Assembly: GCA_034231615.1 (NCBI GenBank)
Contig: CM067298.1
Coordinates: forward strand, 38,914,144 to 38,978,143
Reading direction: 5' to 3'
Source: Meghimatium bilineatum
Taxonomy: Eukaryota; Mollusca; Gastropoda; Stylommatophora; Philomycidae
Length of the DNA stretch: 64,000 nt
Shown: in pieces, positions 23,968 to 35,222 of the stretch
Layout of the letters: each line of letters starts with the position of its first letter
Position numbering within the stretch: the stretch's first letter is position 1
Notes under the pieces: generated by a model
Database searches by the model: none
Told to the model about the DNA's origin: nothing
Seen by the model: only the letters and a program-made list of their open reading frames with translations
Made by a program: the position numbers and the translations under genes

Positions 23968-24309
23968 GGCTGTCCATAAGTTATGTCAACAATTTTTTAT
24001 CAAATATTACTCCCGACCTCATCAACAACTATCAAGAATTCAGGAATCCCCACTTCTACTACAATTATCAAACAAAATTTGTGACACCAACAGCTTTAAA
24101 TAATATTTAGCCAAAAGGGTAGCAAAAAATTCATGTTTTATTGCACAGGTAGTCTATTTTATGAAAGAAATTTCCTATTCAAACAGTTTAATTGGTATAT
24201 AAATGAGAGTATTATTGACACCAACTTTCATCAAATCCTAGCTCCCAATAACTGTCACAATGTTCATACTCTGTGTCCCAATAGTTGACGCAATTTATGG
24301 ACAACCCCG
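23968..24309. mobile_element. MITE family M, copy 1
   Basis: The left end 'ggctgtccataagttatgtc' and right end 'gttgacgcaatttatggaca' form terminal inverted repeats. TA lies on each side (23966-23967 and 24310-24311). About 342 bp, no coding capacity. Two more copies lie at 28751-29095 and 37675-38034. TA flanks suggest the Tc1/mariner superfamily. Confidence 0.75.
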
Positions 24310-24311
24310 TA

Positions 24312-25715
24312 AGCTAAATATCTTCCCAATAATGTCATCATTACAGATATACTATTTCTCAATCTCTTCTTTCAAATAATTTTGATGATGAATTTTTGGG
24401 TTCATATTTACATATAAACGCAATGACTCATCCACATTTTAAAAATGCACCACATTTCTGCAAGAGAAGTACCAATTAATAGCATTTATTACAAAAAACT
24501 GTCACGGAATAACAAAAGATAAATTACTAGACAAGTTAACTATTAGGCCTGTGTTCCAGAGTAGATGCAAAAACTATTTGAAGATAATATCAAGACAACT
24601 GAAAAAAAACAAGAAACCAGCACAATCAAGAACTATTCTTGAAACCTAAATTAAACGTTCCCACCCCTATATTCTTAACTGCAACTGTGGATCAATAGTA
24701 GCAGCATCCACCTGAGAAAATACAATGGACATATGCTATTGATAAAATGAGACACCAGTTAGAAATTGACATATCCACACTATAGATGCCCTCTTACATG
24801 CTCAGAAATTTACTCTACACTTTCATTTGTTAATTACTTTCTGTGTGCTCATCTATACATAAACATTTAGCATTCCACTCAGAAAATTTGTTCTTACTGT
24901 GACAGATCTTATTATTTCAATACCAGTAGTTATTTATTTATAGTACCAGCAGTTATGTAGACTGAAATGTTAAAAGATATTGCACTAACATAACAACACC
25001 TTAATTTGCCTTTCGTTCCTTTCTCTGCTATGGATGTGTTACTCTGCTTAAACAATCACTACCAAAAGCTTTTTATTTCAAATATCCTGATTTTCCAATA
25101 GTTTCTTGCCTTCTGTTCTAGTTATCAGGTCAGTTGTTCATTTTCTTGCAAGCTAGTCATGTAATCTCCATTTATTACATGCTAATTTATTAACTTGTTG
25201 GGTAATGTCTCTTTATTATTATATGCTAGTTTGTTAACTTGTCCAGTAATTTCTCACTTTGTTATTTTATTTCTGCCAGTGGGATACAGAGAAATAAGAA
25301 GCTAGTGTTTGGCACATCCAAGTCTCACAATATTTTCATAACGTTGCCACACTTCCATTCTGGGCACTCTAGAAGGAGACTTGCCAATATAATGTAGTAA
25401 CGAATGAAATAATTTTTATTAAATGAAGTTTTCTGGAGACTTTGCCTACAGGAAAATAATCTGTTCATCTTATGCTTTGTAATAGTCATGGGAGTCTTCC
25501 TTGAGAACACAAGACTAATAGGCTCTAAGCGTGTAGTATTGTACCCTACAGTCATCTTGACTCAAACAGCTCTCCTTTAATATTTGAGAAAAAGATATGG
25601 AAGGCTAACACTCTTAGAGTGCAATTTGTGTGATTGTTACAATATACTCAATGATTGTTGCTATTATAATAAGCTCTAATTATTTTTTAACATGTATGAA
25701 ATATTAATCTTAATA
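24312..25715. other. Intron sequence, no element recognised
   Basis: AT-rich intron DNA between the MITE and the pogo-like element. I could not support any gene or named repeat in it. Confidence 0.4.
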
Positions 25716-25901
25716 CAGTGGAATCTATCTATAGTGCATTCTTTTATAACGTTTTCCCTCAATAACAACAATTTTCAAAATCCCCAATTCTATTTATTCT
25801 ATAGTGTTTGTACTGTATTGTGCCTATAGCGAATTTCCATTATTACACAGGCCTACATATTTTGTCAGTCCGGACCATGTTGTTATAACGGGATTCTACT
25901 G
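25716..25901. mobile_element. pogo/Tigger-like MITE
   Basis: The left end is TA-CAGTGGAATCTATCTATAG and the right end is 'GTTATAACGGGATTCTACTG'-TA. The roughly 11-bp termini CAGTgGAATC/CAGTaGAATC are inverted and TA-flanked, typical of pogo-type elements. It is 186 bp and has no transposase. Confidence 0.75.
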
Positions 25902-26199
25902 TATAAATAAATCAAAATTACTAATCTCATAGCCAGCAATTTTAGATCCCATCATGTTTACTAGTGGCAAGAATAAGAACAAATACATGCATGCACACAC
26001 ATTCTTAGACATCCAAATATAAGTTCTGCAATTCTTCTACTTTCCAGTTTGTAAAATCCATATAAAGCATTATGAATAGATAGATATGGTAGTGGAAGTT
26101 CTCATCTAGTCTCATACATTCAGAAAGAATATCCTGTGCTGATTCTAATGTTTTAAATGACATGAGATCAGGGTTGTTTGTGTGACTAATCTTCCTAAC

Positions 26200-26430
26200 A
26201 CATTCATTAAGACATTTGGTTTGTGCTCAAGAGGTTGTAGTTTCGAATCCCACCACAATTGTTTACAAAGTGAATCTTTTTCAAAGATCGTTAGGGATCA
26301 CCACAGTGCCATGGACTTTACGTGCTATGAGTGGTACTCTCGACAGGCATAGTGCCACTACGTAGAAAGAAATAGAGTACATATGAGAGTAACCAGCATA
26401 TAATGAAGTCAATCCGCAGCACCTATCCAA
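26200..26430 (+). repeat. SINE-A copy
   Basis: It has a head with a strong B-box-like 'gtttcgaatcccacc' and a body with 'caaagtgaatctttttcaaa', 'gtgctatgagtggtactctc' and an end 'gaagtcaatccgcagcacc'. It is one of five long copies. Confidence 0.75.
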
Positions 26431-26934
26431 CATTTTATCATAAATCCTATTGGATTTTGATCTCCATGCTCATGCTGGATACTTATCTAGAGAATATGTA
26501 GACAACAGGACATGGGCTCGTGGAGGATACAGTATACCACTAGCACATAATCCTCTAGTCACATGCACAATATTTTTAGAATGTTTTTGTGATTTTTTAT
26601 TATGTGCTACATTATAGCTGTGCCCCATAATGCACTTTGGTTCTTTTGTGAAACTTCACCTCTCAACCTATTCCTCAATCACGGTGTATCCACTTTAACA
26701 ATGTTATATGGTGAGCAGCTCAATTTTACTAGATCATTATGATGTTAACTGTCTACATTCTCTTAATGCAATTAAAAATCATTGAGGTTCCTCTTTACTA
26801 GATTAACTTGTTAAATTTCACAGATATATGTGGAGCTAGCCATGATTAGTTTTTCAGTTACTGGTGGTGTACTTAATCCCCATCTCTATTAAAAGTGGTT
26901 GGTGATGATAGGAAAAAATTGGTAGCATATCCTA

Positions 26935-27125
26935 TTCAGGACATAGCCATCAACACATAATTTTTTTGCTGTAGTGATTTTCTAGGCAATATAAATATGT
27001 TCATTGTTTTCATATGTTCAATAGTTTGCCATTGCTTTCTGAATGGTCTGGATGCACAACTACCTGCGGGGAGATTCAAACCTGGTACCTTGGCCATAAC
27101 GGGATAATGGAGAAGCCCTGAAATA
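26935..27125 (-). repeat. SINE-B copy with tRNA-like head
   Basis: In element sense (minus strand) it starts with 'ccgttatggccaaggtacca' followed by the B-box-like 'ggtttgaatctcc'. It then reads 'gcatccagaccattcagaaa', 'gcaatggcaaac', 'cctagaaaatcactacagc', and ends near 'gtgttgatggctatgtcctg'. Other copies are at 23178-23295, 47030-47185, 48268-48425 and 58215-58340. Confidence 0.75.
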
Positions 27126-27323
27126 AGTCAAGTTAGCACATCAAGCTGTGACCATCAGCAATAAAATGCTAGTAGTTCAACCTTTTTAATCATTCATTTG
27201 ATTATTCCCTTGATTTTTATTGGTCATTATCATAATAAAAATCAAGGGAATACCATTTTAAAAAGGTTAGAGTTTCTATTAGCCAGCATAAATTATATTG
27301 GAAACAGTAGTGATCAATCTTAC

Positions 27324-27483
27324 CCATAAGTAGTTCAGGCATTAATTCCACAACAGAAAGTTTGTGGTTCAGCCTCATATGGTTCTTATCTGCCAGCTGA
27401 CTACATACTTGACTTACACTCATCTTTTCATCGACTAAGATACTTTTACTGCTCCCATCCTTTGCAAAGGCACGTACAAATAA
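27324..27483 (-). CDS. MRL adaptor, first half of the Ras-association domain
   Basis: This exon is 160 nt, with acceptor 'TCTTGGCAG' before TTA-TTT-GTA and donor 'CTTATGG|GTAAGA'. It enters in phase 0 and leaves in phase 1. It encodes 'LFVRAFAKDGSSKSILVDEK', 'MSVSQVCSQLADKNHMRLNH', 'KLSVVELMPELLM'. This is the ubiquitin-fold RA start: a strand, then 'DGSxKSxxVDExM', a helix, 'LADKNH' and 'VELxPEL'. In relatives this domain binds Rap1- or Ras-type GTPases. Confidence 0.97.
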
Positions 27484-27764
27484 CTGCCAAGAACAAAAAA
27501 CATATGAACTTCAGCATTCAAAACAAAACCTAATTTTATAGTAAATATCTTAGCACAAAACACACCACAATAGCAGCTGAACATTGAAATGTTCTGATGC
27601 ATTGGTGCTCATCATCCCCTCAGGTTATCAAACATAATGATGCAAATTTATGTAGTATATGATCACCCATGTGTTACCAGTGCCGAAAGGAGAGTCTATA
27701 AATAGCAACACTGAGACAGTATTTAATTACAAAAACACCTGAGAAGATCTTACAATCTTCTAGT

Positions 27765-28406
27765 TAGTTAGTTAGTTAGTTAGTCGTCGGATCATCATCA
27801 CTGCAAACTGGACACATCCATAGTTGCTCCGATCTCTCCTTGAGTGTATCCACCATCACACTTCTGCTGACAGTACCGGTCCTATGCTGGTTGACCATCA
27901 TTCTTCTGCGCCCTCCAAAATGTTCACCTCTAGCAACACCGCATCTCAATCCCTGATCTTTAATCCTAGCCATTGAAAAGGAATCATCATCCACATTCGT
28001 CTCACTCTCGCGTGTTATATCTCTTAAGGAGTTCAAAACGTCAGCGCGATCCATTGCCCCATCGCCCTTTGCCACAATCGCACATGATGCCAGTTGATCC
28101 GCTCTTTCATTGCCTCGAACGCCCACATGTCCCGGCACGAAAATAAATGTAACCGTCTTCAAGCTCGCATTTCTCAAGGCCTCAATCCACTGTTCGCGAA
28201 CGAGACCCACTTGTACCTTCTTAATCATACTCATAGAGTCACTCAAGATGCAGACCTGCATTACTTTCTGTGTGCGTAGCCACTCAAATGCCTTGGTCAC
28301 CGCCATAGTCTCCATGGTCATACTACTCGTAGTGACCGCAAAGGCACCACTTTCCTCCTTGATCGTTTTACCTGCGCACTGAGCTGTAAAGGCCCAATCT
28401 TCTGTA
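27765..28406 (-). mobile_element. LINE 3' end with RNase H domain and target-site duplication
   Basis: A 5'-truncated insertion bounded by the duplication AATCTTCTAGT at 27754-27764 and 28407-28417, with a (TAAC)n-type tail at its 3' end. The open frame of at least 181 codons encodes an RNase H end: 'METMAVTKAFEWLR', 'VCILSDSMSMIKKVQ' (catalytic Asp), 'VTFIFVPGHVGVRGNERADQ' (His...Asp), then a terminal domain with 'VNQHRTGTVSR' and 'LWMCPVCSDDDP'. The intact frame and clean duplication suggest a fairly recent insertion. Relatives are at 38770, 55890 and 63250. Confidence 0.9.
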
Positions 28407-28750
28407 AATCTTCTAGTGATAATGGTGAATAAATAAATATGTATTACAATTACCTACCACTACTAATAAAAAATATGATGAAAATAGTTAGAAATTTGTT
28501 TAACAATTAAATTATTTCACTAAAATTATTTTTTTATCATCTTTTTTATTAGTACTGGTAAGTATTTGTAACATATATTTACCTATTTGCTATTAATACT
28601 GTGATCTGATAGGCCTATGCATTTTGTGTGGTTTACTTTACTGGTGAGTATGTAAAAACAAATAAATCATCTAAACTTAATGCCGAGCCCCAAACATAGA
28701 GCAAAGAATAGTAACACTGTTACCTGCCATGCATATCCTAGACTCTAAGA

Positions 28751-29095
28751 TGATGTCCATAAATTATGTCAATAATCAGAGGGGGGTGGGAGGTGGTATA
28801 AAAAAGCTTGATAGCTGCTCAAAAGTGGGAGGTGGATGTGACAAAATTTGACCTCAACAAACTTTTTATACAGCAATTACATTGTTTGAATTTGCTATTT
28901 TTTTCTAAAAATCATTTTAAATATGTAGTTTTTTTAGCACTTGGAGGAAAGTGGTACTTTAAGTGATACTTTTTTGTACTTTAGGGTGGATGGGGATAAA
29001 ACAAGTTTGACAGAGGTCCCAGGCTTAGCCAAAGGTGATGTCCCAGAGTTTTTTTAATTTGTTGACAAATTTTTGATGTAATTTATGGACAATTC
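28751..29095. mobile_element. MITE family M, copy 2
   Basis: Left end 'gatgtccataaattatgtca' and right end 'tgatgtaatttatggacaat' are inverted. About 345 bp. The interior includes a G-rich 'ggggggtgggaggtgg' stretch. It abuts the LINE that begins near 29100. Confidence 0.7.
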
Positions 29096-29159
29096 CTAGG
29101 GAGGTTTCTGGGATGAAACTGCCTATCCCACTCCATATAGAGTCAAAAGTGACCAGAAG

Positions 29160-31085
29160 CAATGCAGAAGATGAACCATTCCAAGATAAGAAACTAGTAC
29201 TAGTAACATGGATAGACCACAGAAAAGCATTTGACAAATGTTGGAAAGACAGACTCTTAAATAAATTGTGAAATTGCAGGGTTAACTCAAGAATGCAAAA
29301 TGGGTACAAGCATATCTGCATAACAGATAAGCCTGGGTACAATTGGATGGCCGTAAGAGCAAGAAAGTCCTACTGCGTCATGAAGTCCCCCAGGGAGAAG
29401 TCCTGTCACCCACACTTTTCTTGGTTTACATCAATGACCTATTTGCCGCACTACCACATGGGATCAAAGTGACAATGTGTGCTGATGACCTGGTGCACAG
29501 AAGAACTTGCGACAGTGGCCACTAAACAAATACAAAGAGCTATTGATGCCTTAAAACTATTGGCAGATAGCTGGTGTGTCAGCATTAACACTGATAAGTC
29601 CAGCCCCAAACTTTTCATCATCTCACCAAAGCAAAAAGTCAATGTTATCAAGATAGATGGAGAGCATTTGAAAGAAGACAAACAACCCACATACCTCGGA
29701 GTTACTTTTGATGATAAGCTGACATGGAAGCAACACATTAACAAAGCAAGAACAAAAATCTGCAGGATGTTAGCTATCCTGAGAAAACTAAGAAGAACCA
29801 CATGTGGAGCCAGTGGGAATATACCAAGTAAAGTTTACCAGCAAGGCATAAGACCACACCTGGAATATGGTTCAGCTGCATGGTGTCCTGCATCAAACTA
29901 CAAATTACAAGATCTAGATAAAGTGCAAAACCAGGTGTTTAGGATAAAGTTGGGAGCAATTAAATCAACACCCATAGTAGAAATGCAAATACTTGATGAA
30001 CGGAGAGACACATAAGTACTAATACACGCAAAAAATTTTCAGATATGCCAAGTCATCCACTGATGGAAACATTCAAAAATCTAGCAATTGGGAAACTGAA
30101 AAGAAAATGACTCCGTAGACAACTGAATGCCCTACCTGAAGTTGACAGCCCCTTAAGGTCTGTACCAGAACAAAATCCTTGGAGTGAAAGGCATGGAATA
30201 CCAATCTACATTCTAACCCATGTGAAAAGAATAAGTGAGGATGAGCAGAACAGTGTGCAGTGAAGGACAGTCACCCTCAATTTCCTGGATGATGAATATC
30301 CACAAGACATATGGGTCAGAGTAAACGCATATGAGTCAGTACAGAATGCAGTGAGGAATGGAGGTGCAGGCCTATATATATAGAATATCCACACAAACCT
30401 AGAGATAGCCTATGACCAGAACACCAAAAGGGAAATTCTTAAATAATTATGATGCAGAATTCCAGGCAATTAGGGGGGCAACTGAAAAATTGCTGTACCC
30501 TAACCCTGGCCTACAGCTTGTGGTATTCCTGATAGATGCAAGGTCGTGCTTCAATCTTTCCAGTCTGGAAAACTAACAGACTTACAAAAACTACTTAATG
30601 ATCTGTCTTACCAATATAGGGTAATCATGCACTCTCACTGTGGAATACCAGGAAATGAAAAAGCAGACCAACTGGCTAAGGAAGATGCAGCCAAAGACCA
30701 ACCAGATGTATGAATCACCTACCATCAGAAAAAAACTGATATAAAACGTCAATAAGAAAGTTTCAAACACCAACACAAGATGACTATCACATTATCAACA
30801 GAACAGAACAAATTGTAATTCTACTCTTCAGAACGGGACACAACTGACACTGCAGTCTCATGTACACAAAATTCAAGATTGGCAACACGACCATGTGTAC
30901 AGGCAGCACAGCATACCAAACATATAGGATCAAGAGTGCTCTGCGTATGAAACGCTGATGCATACAGAGGAAACAACATTGGAATCAAAGCTCTATGGGC
31001 CACTGTGTGAACTACAAAAGATTCAGTTGTATTCAGTAGACATTATAGGCCTATATAAATATGTTTCAAGTGAACGAAAGAAGAA
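29160..31085 (+). mobile_element. LINE with reverse transcriptase and RNase H, decayed
   Basis: The order along the element is RT palm 'TWIDHRKAFDKCWKDRLLNK', 'VLLRHEVPQGEVLSPTLFLV', and 'MCADDLV' (the YxDD box changed to CADD). Then comes the open stretch 29479-30015 with 'TYLGVTFDDKLTWKQHINKA', 'VYQQGIRPHLEYGSAAW'. A linker follows, then RNase H pieces with 'HCGIPGNEKADQLAKEDAA' near 30640-30690, and a decayed C-terminus to about 31085. Several frameshifts and stops make it inactive. It belongs to the I/Jockey-like group that carries RNase H; exact clade not resolved. Confidence 0.88.
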
Positions 31086-31740
31086 GAAATAGGCCTAATT
31101 TTGTAGATTAAAGAGTTGACTCCCTCCCAGCAGTCGAGTCATGAATCTTCAGGTTTCATGTCATTTGAGATCATTAGGTGAGGAATCCACCAACACATAA
31201 TCTCCTTGGTATACTATTACAGTTACAAAATACCTCTCTGTCTATTTGTGTAGTCCCCTATTTGTTTGAAATACAAACCATTGAAATTTAACCCACTTGG
31301 GGTTTATGCCTATAATATTATTATAGGTCTATCGCTGACGAATGCAGCGCAAAGCCTATACTGGGGCTAGTAGACCTACATCTCAAGATAAGTCATTCAT
31401 ACATAAATGAATCACGTCCTGACAGAAAATAGGCCTATCACAATTCAATAAACTAAATATAGCAAGCACTATTTGTACACGTAGCAGCTTACACACAGCA
31501 ATTCTAGTAGGCCCTATAGTAAAACTAACGTAGGGCCTATGTGAAAGAACAGCTAAGAACAAACACGTCAATTATAGTAGGTTCATAGTACCGGTAACAT
31601 AACAAAGTTTGCATTACGAAACAGAGAATATTAAGGAATGCTGGAATCGGACAACATTGGCAGCCGTATTTTTAAAATAAAAAATCATACAACGTAGGCC
31701 TACATAGAAAGATAAACGGTGTGTCCAAGTGTTCACTTAC

Positions 31741-31818
31741 CTTCCTAATCTTTGCCTCCTTGATTTTCTCTAGTGCTATTCTGATTTTTTCTGCTTTTAT
31801 ACGAGCCGTTTGCTCCGC
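31741..31818 (-). CDS. MRL adaptor, coiled coil before the RA domain
   Basis: This exon is 78 nt (26 codons, phase 0 at both ends), with acceptor 'CCTAATAG' before GCG-GAG-CAA and a consensus donor 'AGGAAG|GTAAGTG'. It encodes 'AEQTARIKAEKIRIALEKIK' and 'EAKIRK'. The 'KAxKIxxALEKxKEAKxKK' helix immediately before RA is diagnostic of the MRL family, where it packs with the RA-PH unit. Confidence 0.96.
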
Positions 31819-32117
31819 CTATTAGGCAAAATATAAATAAACAAATATATTAATTGTAAGAAAAACACAAGAATTAAACTTTCATATTTACTATAGGTAA
31901 TATATAGGCCTAAGCCTATTGAGGCAGTGCTTTTTTTTCCTAGTGCAAACAGTGCGTAGGCCTATACTCTAAGTTTGCGGGGAAAAGTACCTAATTATTA
32001 CCGGTTATTACGCATGATTGCTGTTTGAATTATGTCATTTTTGAAATATTTCCATTCTTCTTCTGTGTGCTGGGTGTTTTCTGGTAGCTTTTCGAATACT
32101 TCGTTAACTTCTCAGGT

Positions 32118-32860
32118 CTATTTTTCGCCCATGCTTAGTTCTTCCAATTTCTGTATATGTAGTTGCCCTTGGTGCTTTGTATTTTTCTTTTGCTTGTTAT
32201 TTTTCATTATGTTTGTTTTGACTGTTATTATTACTGCCTTATGATCAGTATATGTACACATGTTAGGTATTTCTCGTGCATCTGTTATTTTTCGTCTATT
32301 GTTTCTTTGTCTGAGTATGAAGTCTGTCTGCTCTTGCATTCTAAGCTGTTCCATTTATACCATGTGTACACTTGTGAATGTCTATGTTTAATGAAGGTGT
32401 TCGTTATAAAGAGATTATGATGGATGCGTGTATCTAGTAGTTTGTAACCGGTGTCGTTAACCTTGTTCTTTATGTCTCCGAAAGGTCCTTTGTATTCCTT
32501 TATTCCTTCTCTATTTGCAACTAAGTGTGCATTAATCTCCCATAATATATATGTCATCTTCATTGTTGCTGTTATTATTTAGTCTGCGTACATCTTCAAA
32601 CAATTCTTCTCTTTCGTTTGCGTTGTTTGGTGTGTTACATGGGGCATAAACTTGTATAAATGTTGTGTTTACTCCGTCTGTTATTATTGTGACTGCTATT
32701 GAACATTCGTTCTGGTATGTGACGCTGACAATGTCCTTTGCTAGTATTGGGGATATTAAAAACCCAACGCCTAATTTATCTTTTGAAACTGGGTCAACCA
32801 CGCTAAATATAAACGTGAAATCTTGATAGATTCTCTTGCATACTTTGTGTTTTCATCTTT
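32118..32860 (-). mobile_element. LINE endonuclease (APE-type) fragment, frameshifted
   Basis: Three overlapping frames together give an apurinic-type endonuclease. One has 'DKLGVGFLISPILAKDIVSV' and 'TFIQVYAPCNTPN', ending 'IYIMGD' at 32532. The next starts with 'INAHLVANREG' (the GD.NAH metal motif split by a frameshift) and 'DTRIHHNLFITNTF', 'YTWYKWNS'. The last has 'QTDFILRQRNNRRKI' and 'TDHKAVIITVKT' (catalytic His). The RT part is absent here. Confidence 0.85.
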
Positions 32861-32865
32861 TGAGA

Positions 32866-33762
32866 TAGTAGCACTTATTGAGATAATAGTACCTAACGTG
32901 GTAATGGTACTTAACTAGATAATAGTACTTATTGAAGTTAACAGAAATACAAATAATAGCGGTTGGGGTTTTGTTGCCTACAGAAACTGCATGAAGTTGG
33001 TTGAGAAATCTTCAGCATATTCTACTGTCACATCGAGTATGAGGATGGAGATAGAGGGAGTTACAGCAACACTTAATTGATTGATAACTGATACATAAAC
33101 ACACTTGGTAACACTCACATACGCTCAAAGCATGCTGTGCAATATAGAACAGTACATGCTGAGAAAGAAATGGTGGGACTTGAACAAATCAATTGCCCAG
33201 AGCATTACATTGATATAATGCCCTGGTCATGCTGGTGTCAGAGAAAACGAGAGAGCAGACTTATTGGCAGGCAATTTGGCGATAGACAGCCCAATGCTAA
33301 GAAGAGATCAATCAGACTTGATCAAGGCAGCAATAAATTTATTTCAAGATGAAGATGGTGTCAATGAGGCTGAGAGCGTACACATACAGAGAGTGTAAGA
33401 AATGGGAGTATCTAGAGGGGAGTGAAGGAAACGTAATTTTGTTGGATCGCCCTGAATATCACGCAATCAACACCTGACCGAGACTCTGAGTTACACTGCG
33501 ATAGCTGCTGAAACGGAGGGCGGAGCACTTATGGAAATGCCCCACGTGCTGTGACTCTTAGTTTCTAATCAAGAACTTATTGAGGTAATAGTGCTTATTG
33601 TGATAATAGCACTTACTGAGGTAATAGTACTTATTGGGATAATAGCACTTAACGAGATAATAGTACTTATTGAGGTAATAGCACTTATTGAGATAATAGT
33701 ACTTATTGAGGTAATAGTACTTATTGAGATAATAGTACTTATTGAGGTAATAGTACTTATAT
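32866..33762. repeat. Minisatellite (about 27-bp double unit) split by a LINE fragment
   Basis: The unit 'attgagataatagtactt' with 'attgaggtaatag' variants fills 32866-32945 and 33564-33762. Between them sits the LINE RNase H fragment 32946-33555. The same motif on both sides indicates either insertion into an existing array or later spread of the array. Confidence 0.85.
32946..33555 (+). mobile_element. LINE RNase H fragment inside the minisatellite
   Basis: Frames read 'NNSGWGFVAYRNCMKLVEKS', 'AYSTVTSSMRMEIEGVTATL', then 'CPGHAGVRENERADLLAGNL' and further on 'NQHLTETLSYTAIAAETEGG'. This is RNase H plus the terminal domain of an element related to, but distinct from, that at 27765-28406. 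Stops and frameshifts are present. Confidence 0.8.
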
Positions 33763-33989
33763 ATGATGGCCCCTTTACCATGATGGTGGCTTCTAATAAA
33801 GAATCAGGAATTAACATCGTGATCATATTTGATTCTGGGTATTTGAAAATCAATGATATCTCGCTAAATGCACAAACGTTATATCATACCTTAGTGCAAG
33901 TTATTCCGACAATTGCCAAGCTTATCATTGATTATTTAATTGTACTTTATTTGGCCAACTAATGAAAAGAACATAAATAGTTGGATGGC

Positions 33990-34085
33990 CATACATAGTA
34001 ACGTAACGTTAGCACTTCGGCTGACACTACGAAGGTCACGGTACGAACCTCGCAAGTTTGCATTATTTCACCACTATCAACATTT
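33990..34085 (+). repeat. tRNA-like SINE head
   Basis: 'acgttagcacttcggctgac' resembles an A box and 'ggtcacggtacgaacctcgc' a B box at the right spacing. No cloverleaf or intact anticodon arm could be drawn, so it is more likely a SINE head than a tRNA gene. Confidence 0.4.
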
Positions 34086-34499
34086 CTTTTCCCCAACCTG
34101 CAAACTCGGTTATTTTATGATGGACAATTACATTCGTTTTATAAGAACAACAAACATGAAATAACAACAGGCAACAATTGTATAGTGTTATTGATTTTTC
34201 AGCGGTTCTGTGCCGGTTATGTTGAAGTACAAGCAACTCAGTAAGCTGACTACAAAAGCACCTTATTTGGGCACTTTGAAAATTTACAAACGTTGAGATC
34301 TTTAAAGAAACACTGAATGTCCTGTTATTTTATGGACTAACCCCACTCCTTCTCCTTCCCATTCAGTGTCGTAGATACGTCTTCGCTAATGCGGTTGAGG
34401 TTATTTAAACATAAGGTAATTTCTTGTGTTTTTGTGGGATCTTTTAGAATTTTTTTCCCCAAATGGTCAATTACTTTCAACAGCTTCATAGCAGCGCCT

Positions 34500-34735
34500 T
34501 AGCTATCTCTTCAAAGGGGCGGGGGGGGGGGGTTATCTTAAAAAAAGGTTGTTTGTGTGTTTTCGTGTGTCAGATCCTCTTTTCTAATGAAACATTTCAT
34601 GATCTTTTTGTGAAAAAATGTTGAGGGACCCCCCCCCCCCCATATACTTGATGGTCTTATTGACAAACAATTTTCACACTTTGTTTTTTTTTAAATTTCA
34701 ACTATACTTTTTTGGGGGGGAGGGGAGGGGGAAGA
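34500..34735. repeat. Cluster of poly-G and poly-C runs
   Basis: There is a G run near 34516, a C run near 34628 and another G-rich stretch near 34715, all within 230 bp. Nothing else is recognised between 34160 and 34860. Confidence 0.7.
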
Positions 34736-34867
34736 GTTTATGTCATGGTTGAGAATTGAGAACAGAAATTATACAAATAGCAGTATGATTTACGAACACT
34801 ATCCAGACTGTCAGACTCGCTAAAATAGGGAAGGGGGGGGATACTCATTCTTTATTTACTATAGAAA

Positions 34868-35222
34868 CAACAGCAGAAACACGTTGAGAGCAGGAACACG
34901 TTGAGAGCAGGAACACGTTGAGAGCAGGAACACGTTGAGAGCAGAAATATGTTGAGAGCAGAAATATGTTGAGAGTAGAAACACGTTGAGAGCAGAAACA
35001 CGTTGAGAGCAGTAACACGTTGAGAGCAGAAATACGTTAAGAGCAGGAACACGTTGAGAGCAGAAATACGTTGAGAGCAGGAACACGTTGAGAGCAGGAA
35101 TACGTTGAGAGCAGGAACACGTTGAGAGCAGGAACACGTTGAGAGCAGAAACACGTTGAGAGCAGGAACACGTTGAGAGCAGGAACACGTTAAGAGCAGG
35201 AACACGTTGAGGGCAGGAACAT
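34868..35222. repeat. Minisatellite, 17-bp unit
   Basis: About 21 units of 'gttgagagcaggaacac', with variants 'agcagaaatac' and 'agcagaaacac'. The array reads openly in more than one frame, giving Cys/Ser/Leu-rich peptides that are artefacts. Confidence 0.95.

Noticed and set aside
33569-33962. Ile/Val/Ser-rich open frames of 94 and 123 codons
   Set aside because: They are translations of the 'aatagtacttattgag' tandem repeat.
33990-34085. Possible tRNA gene
   Set aside because: A- and B-box-like sequences are present, but no cloverleaf with paired acceptor and anticodon stems could be drawn; called a SINE head instead.
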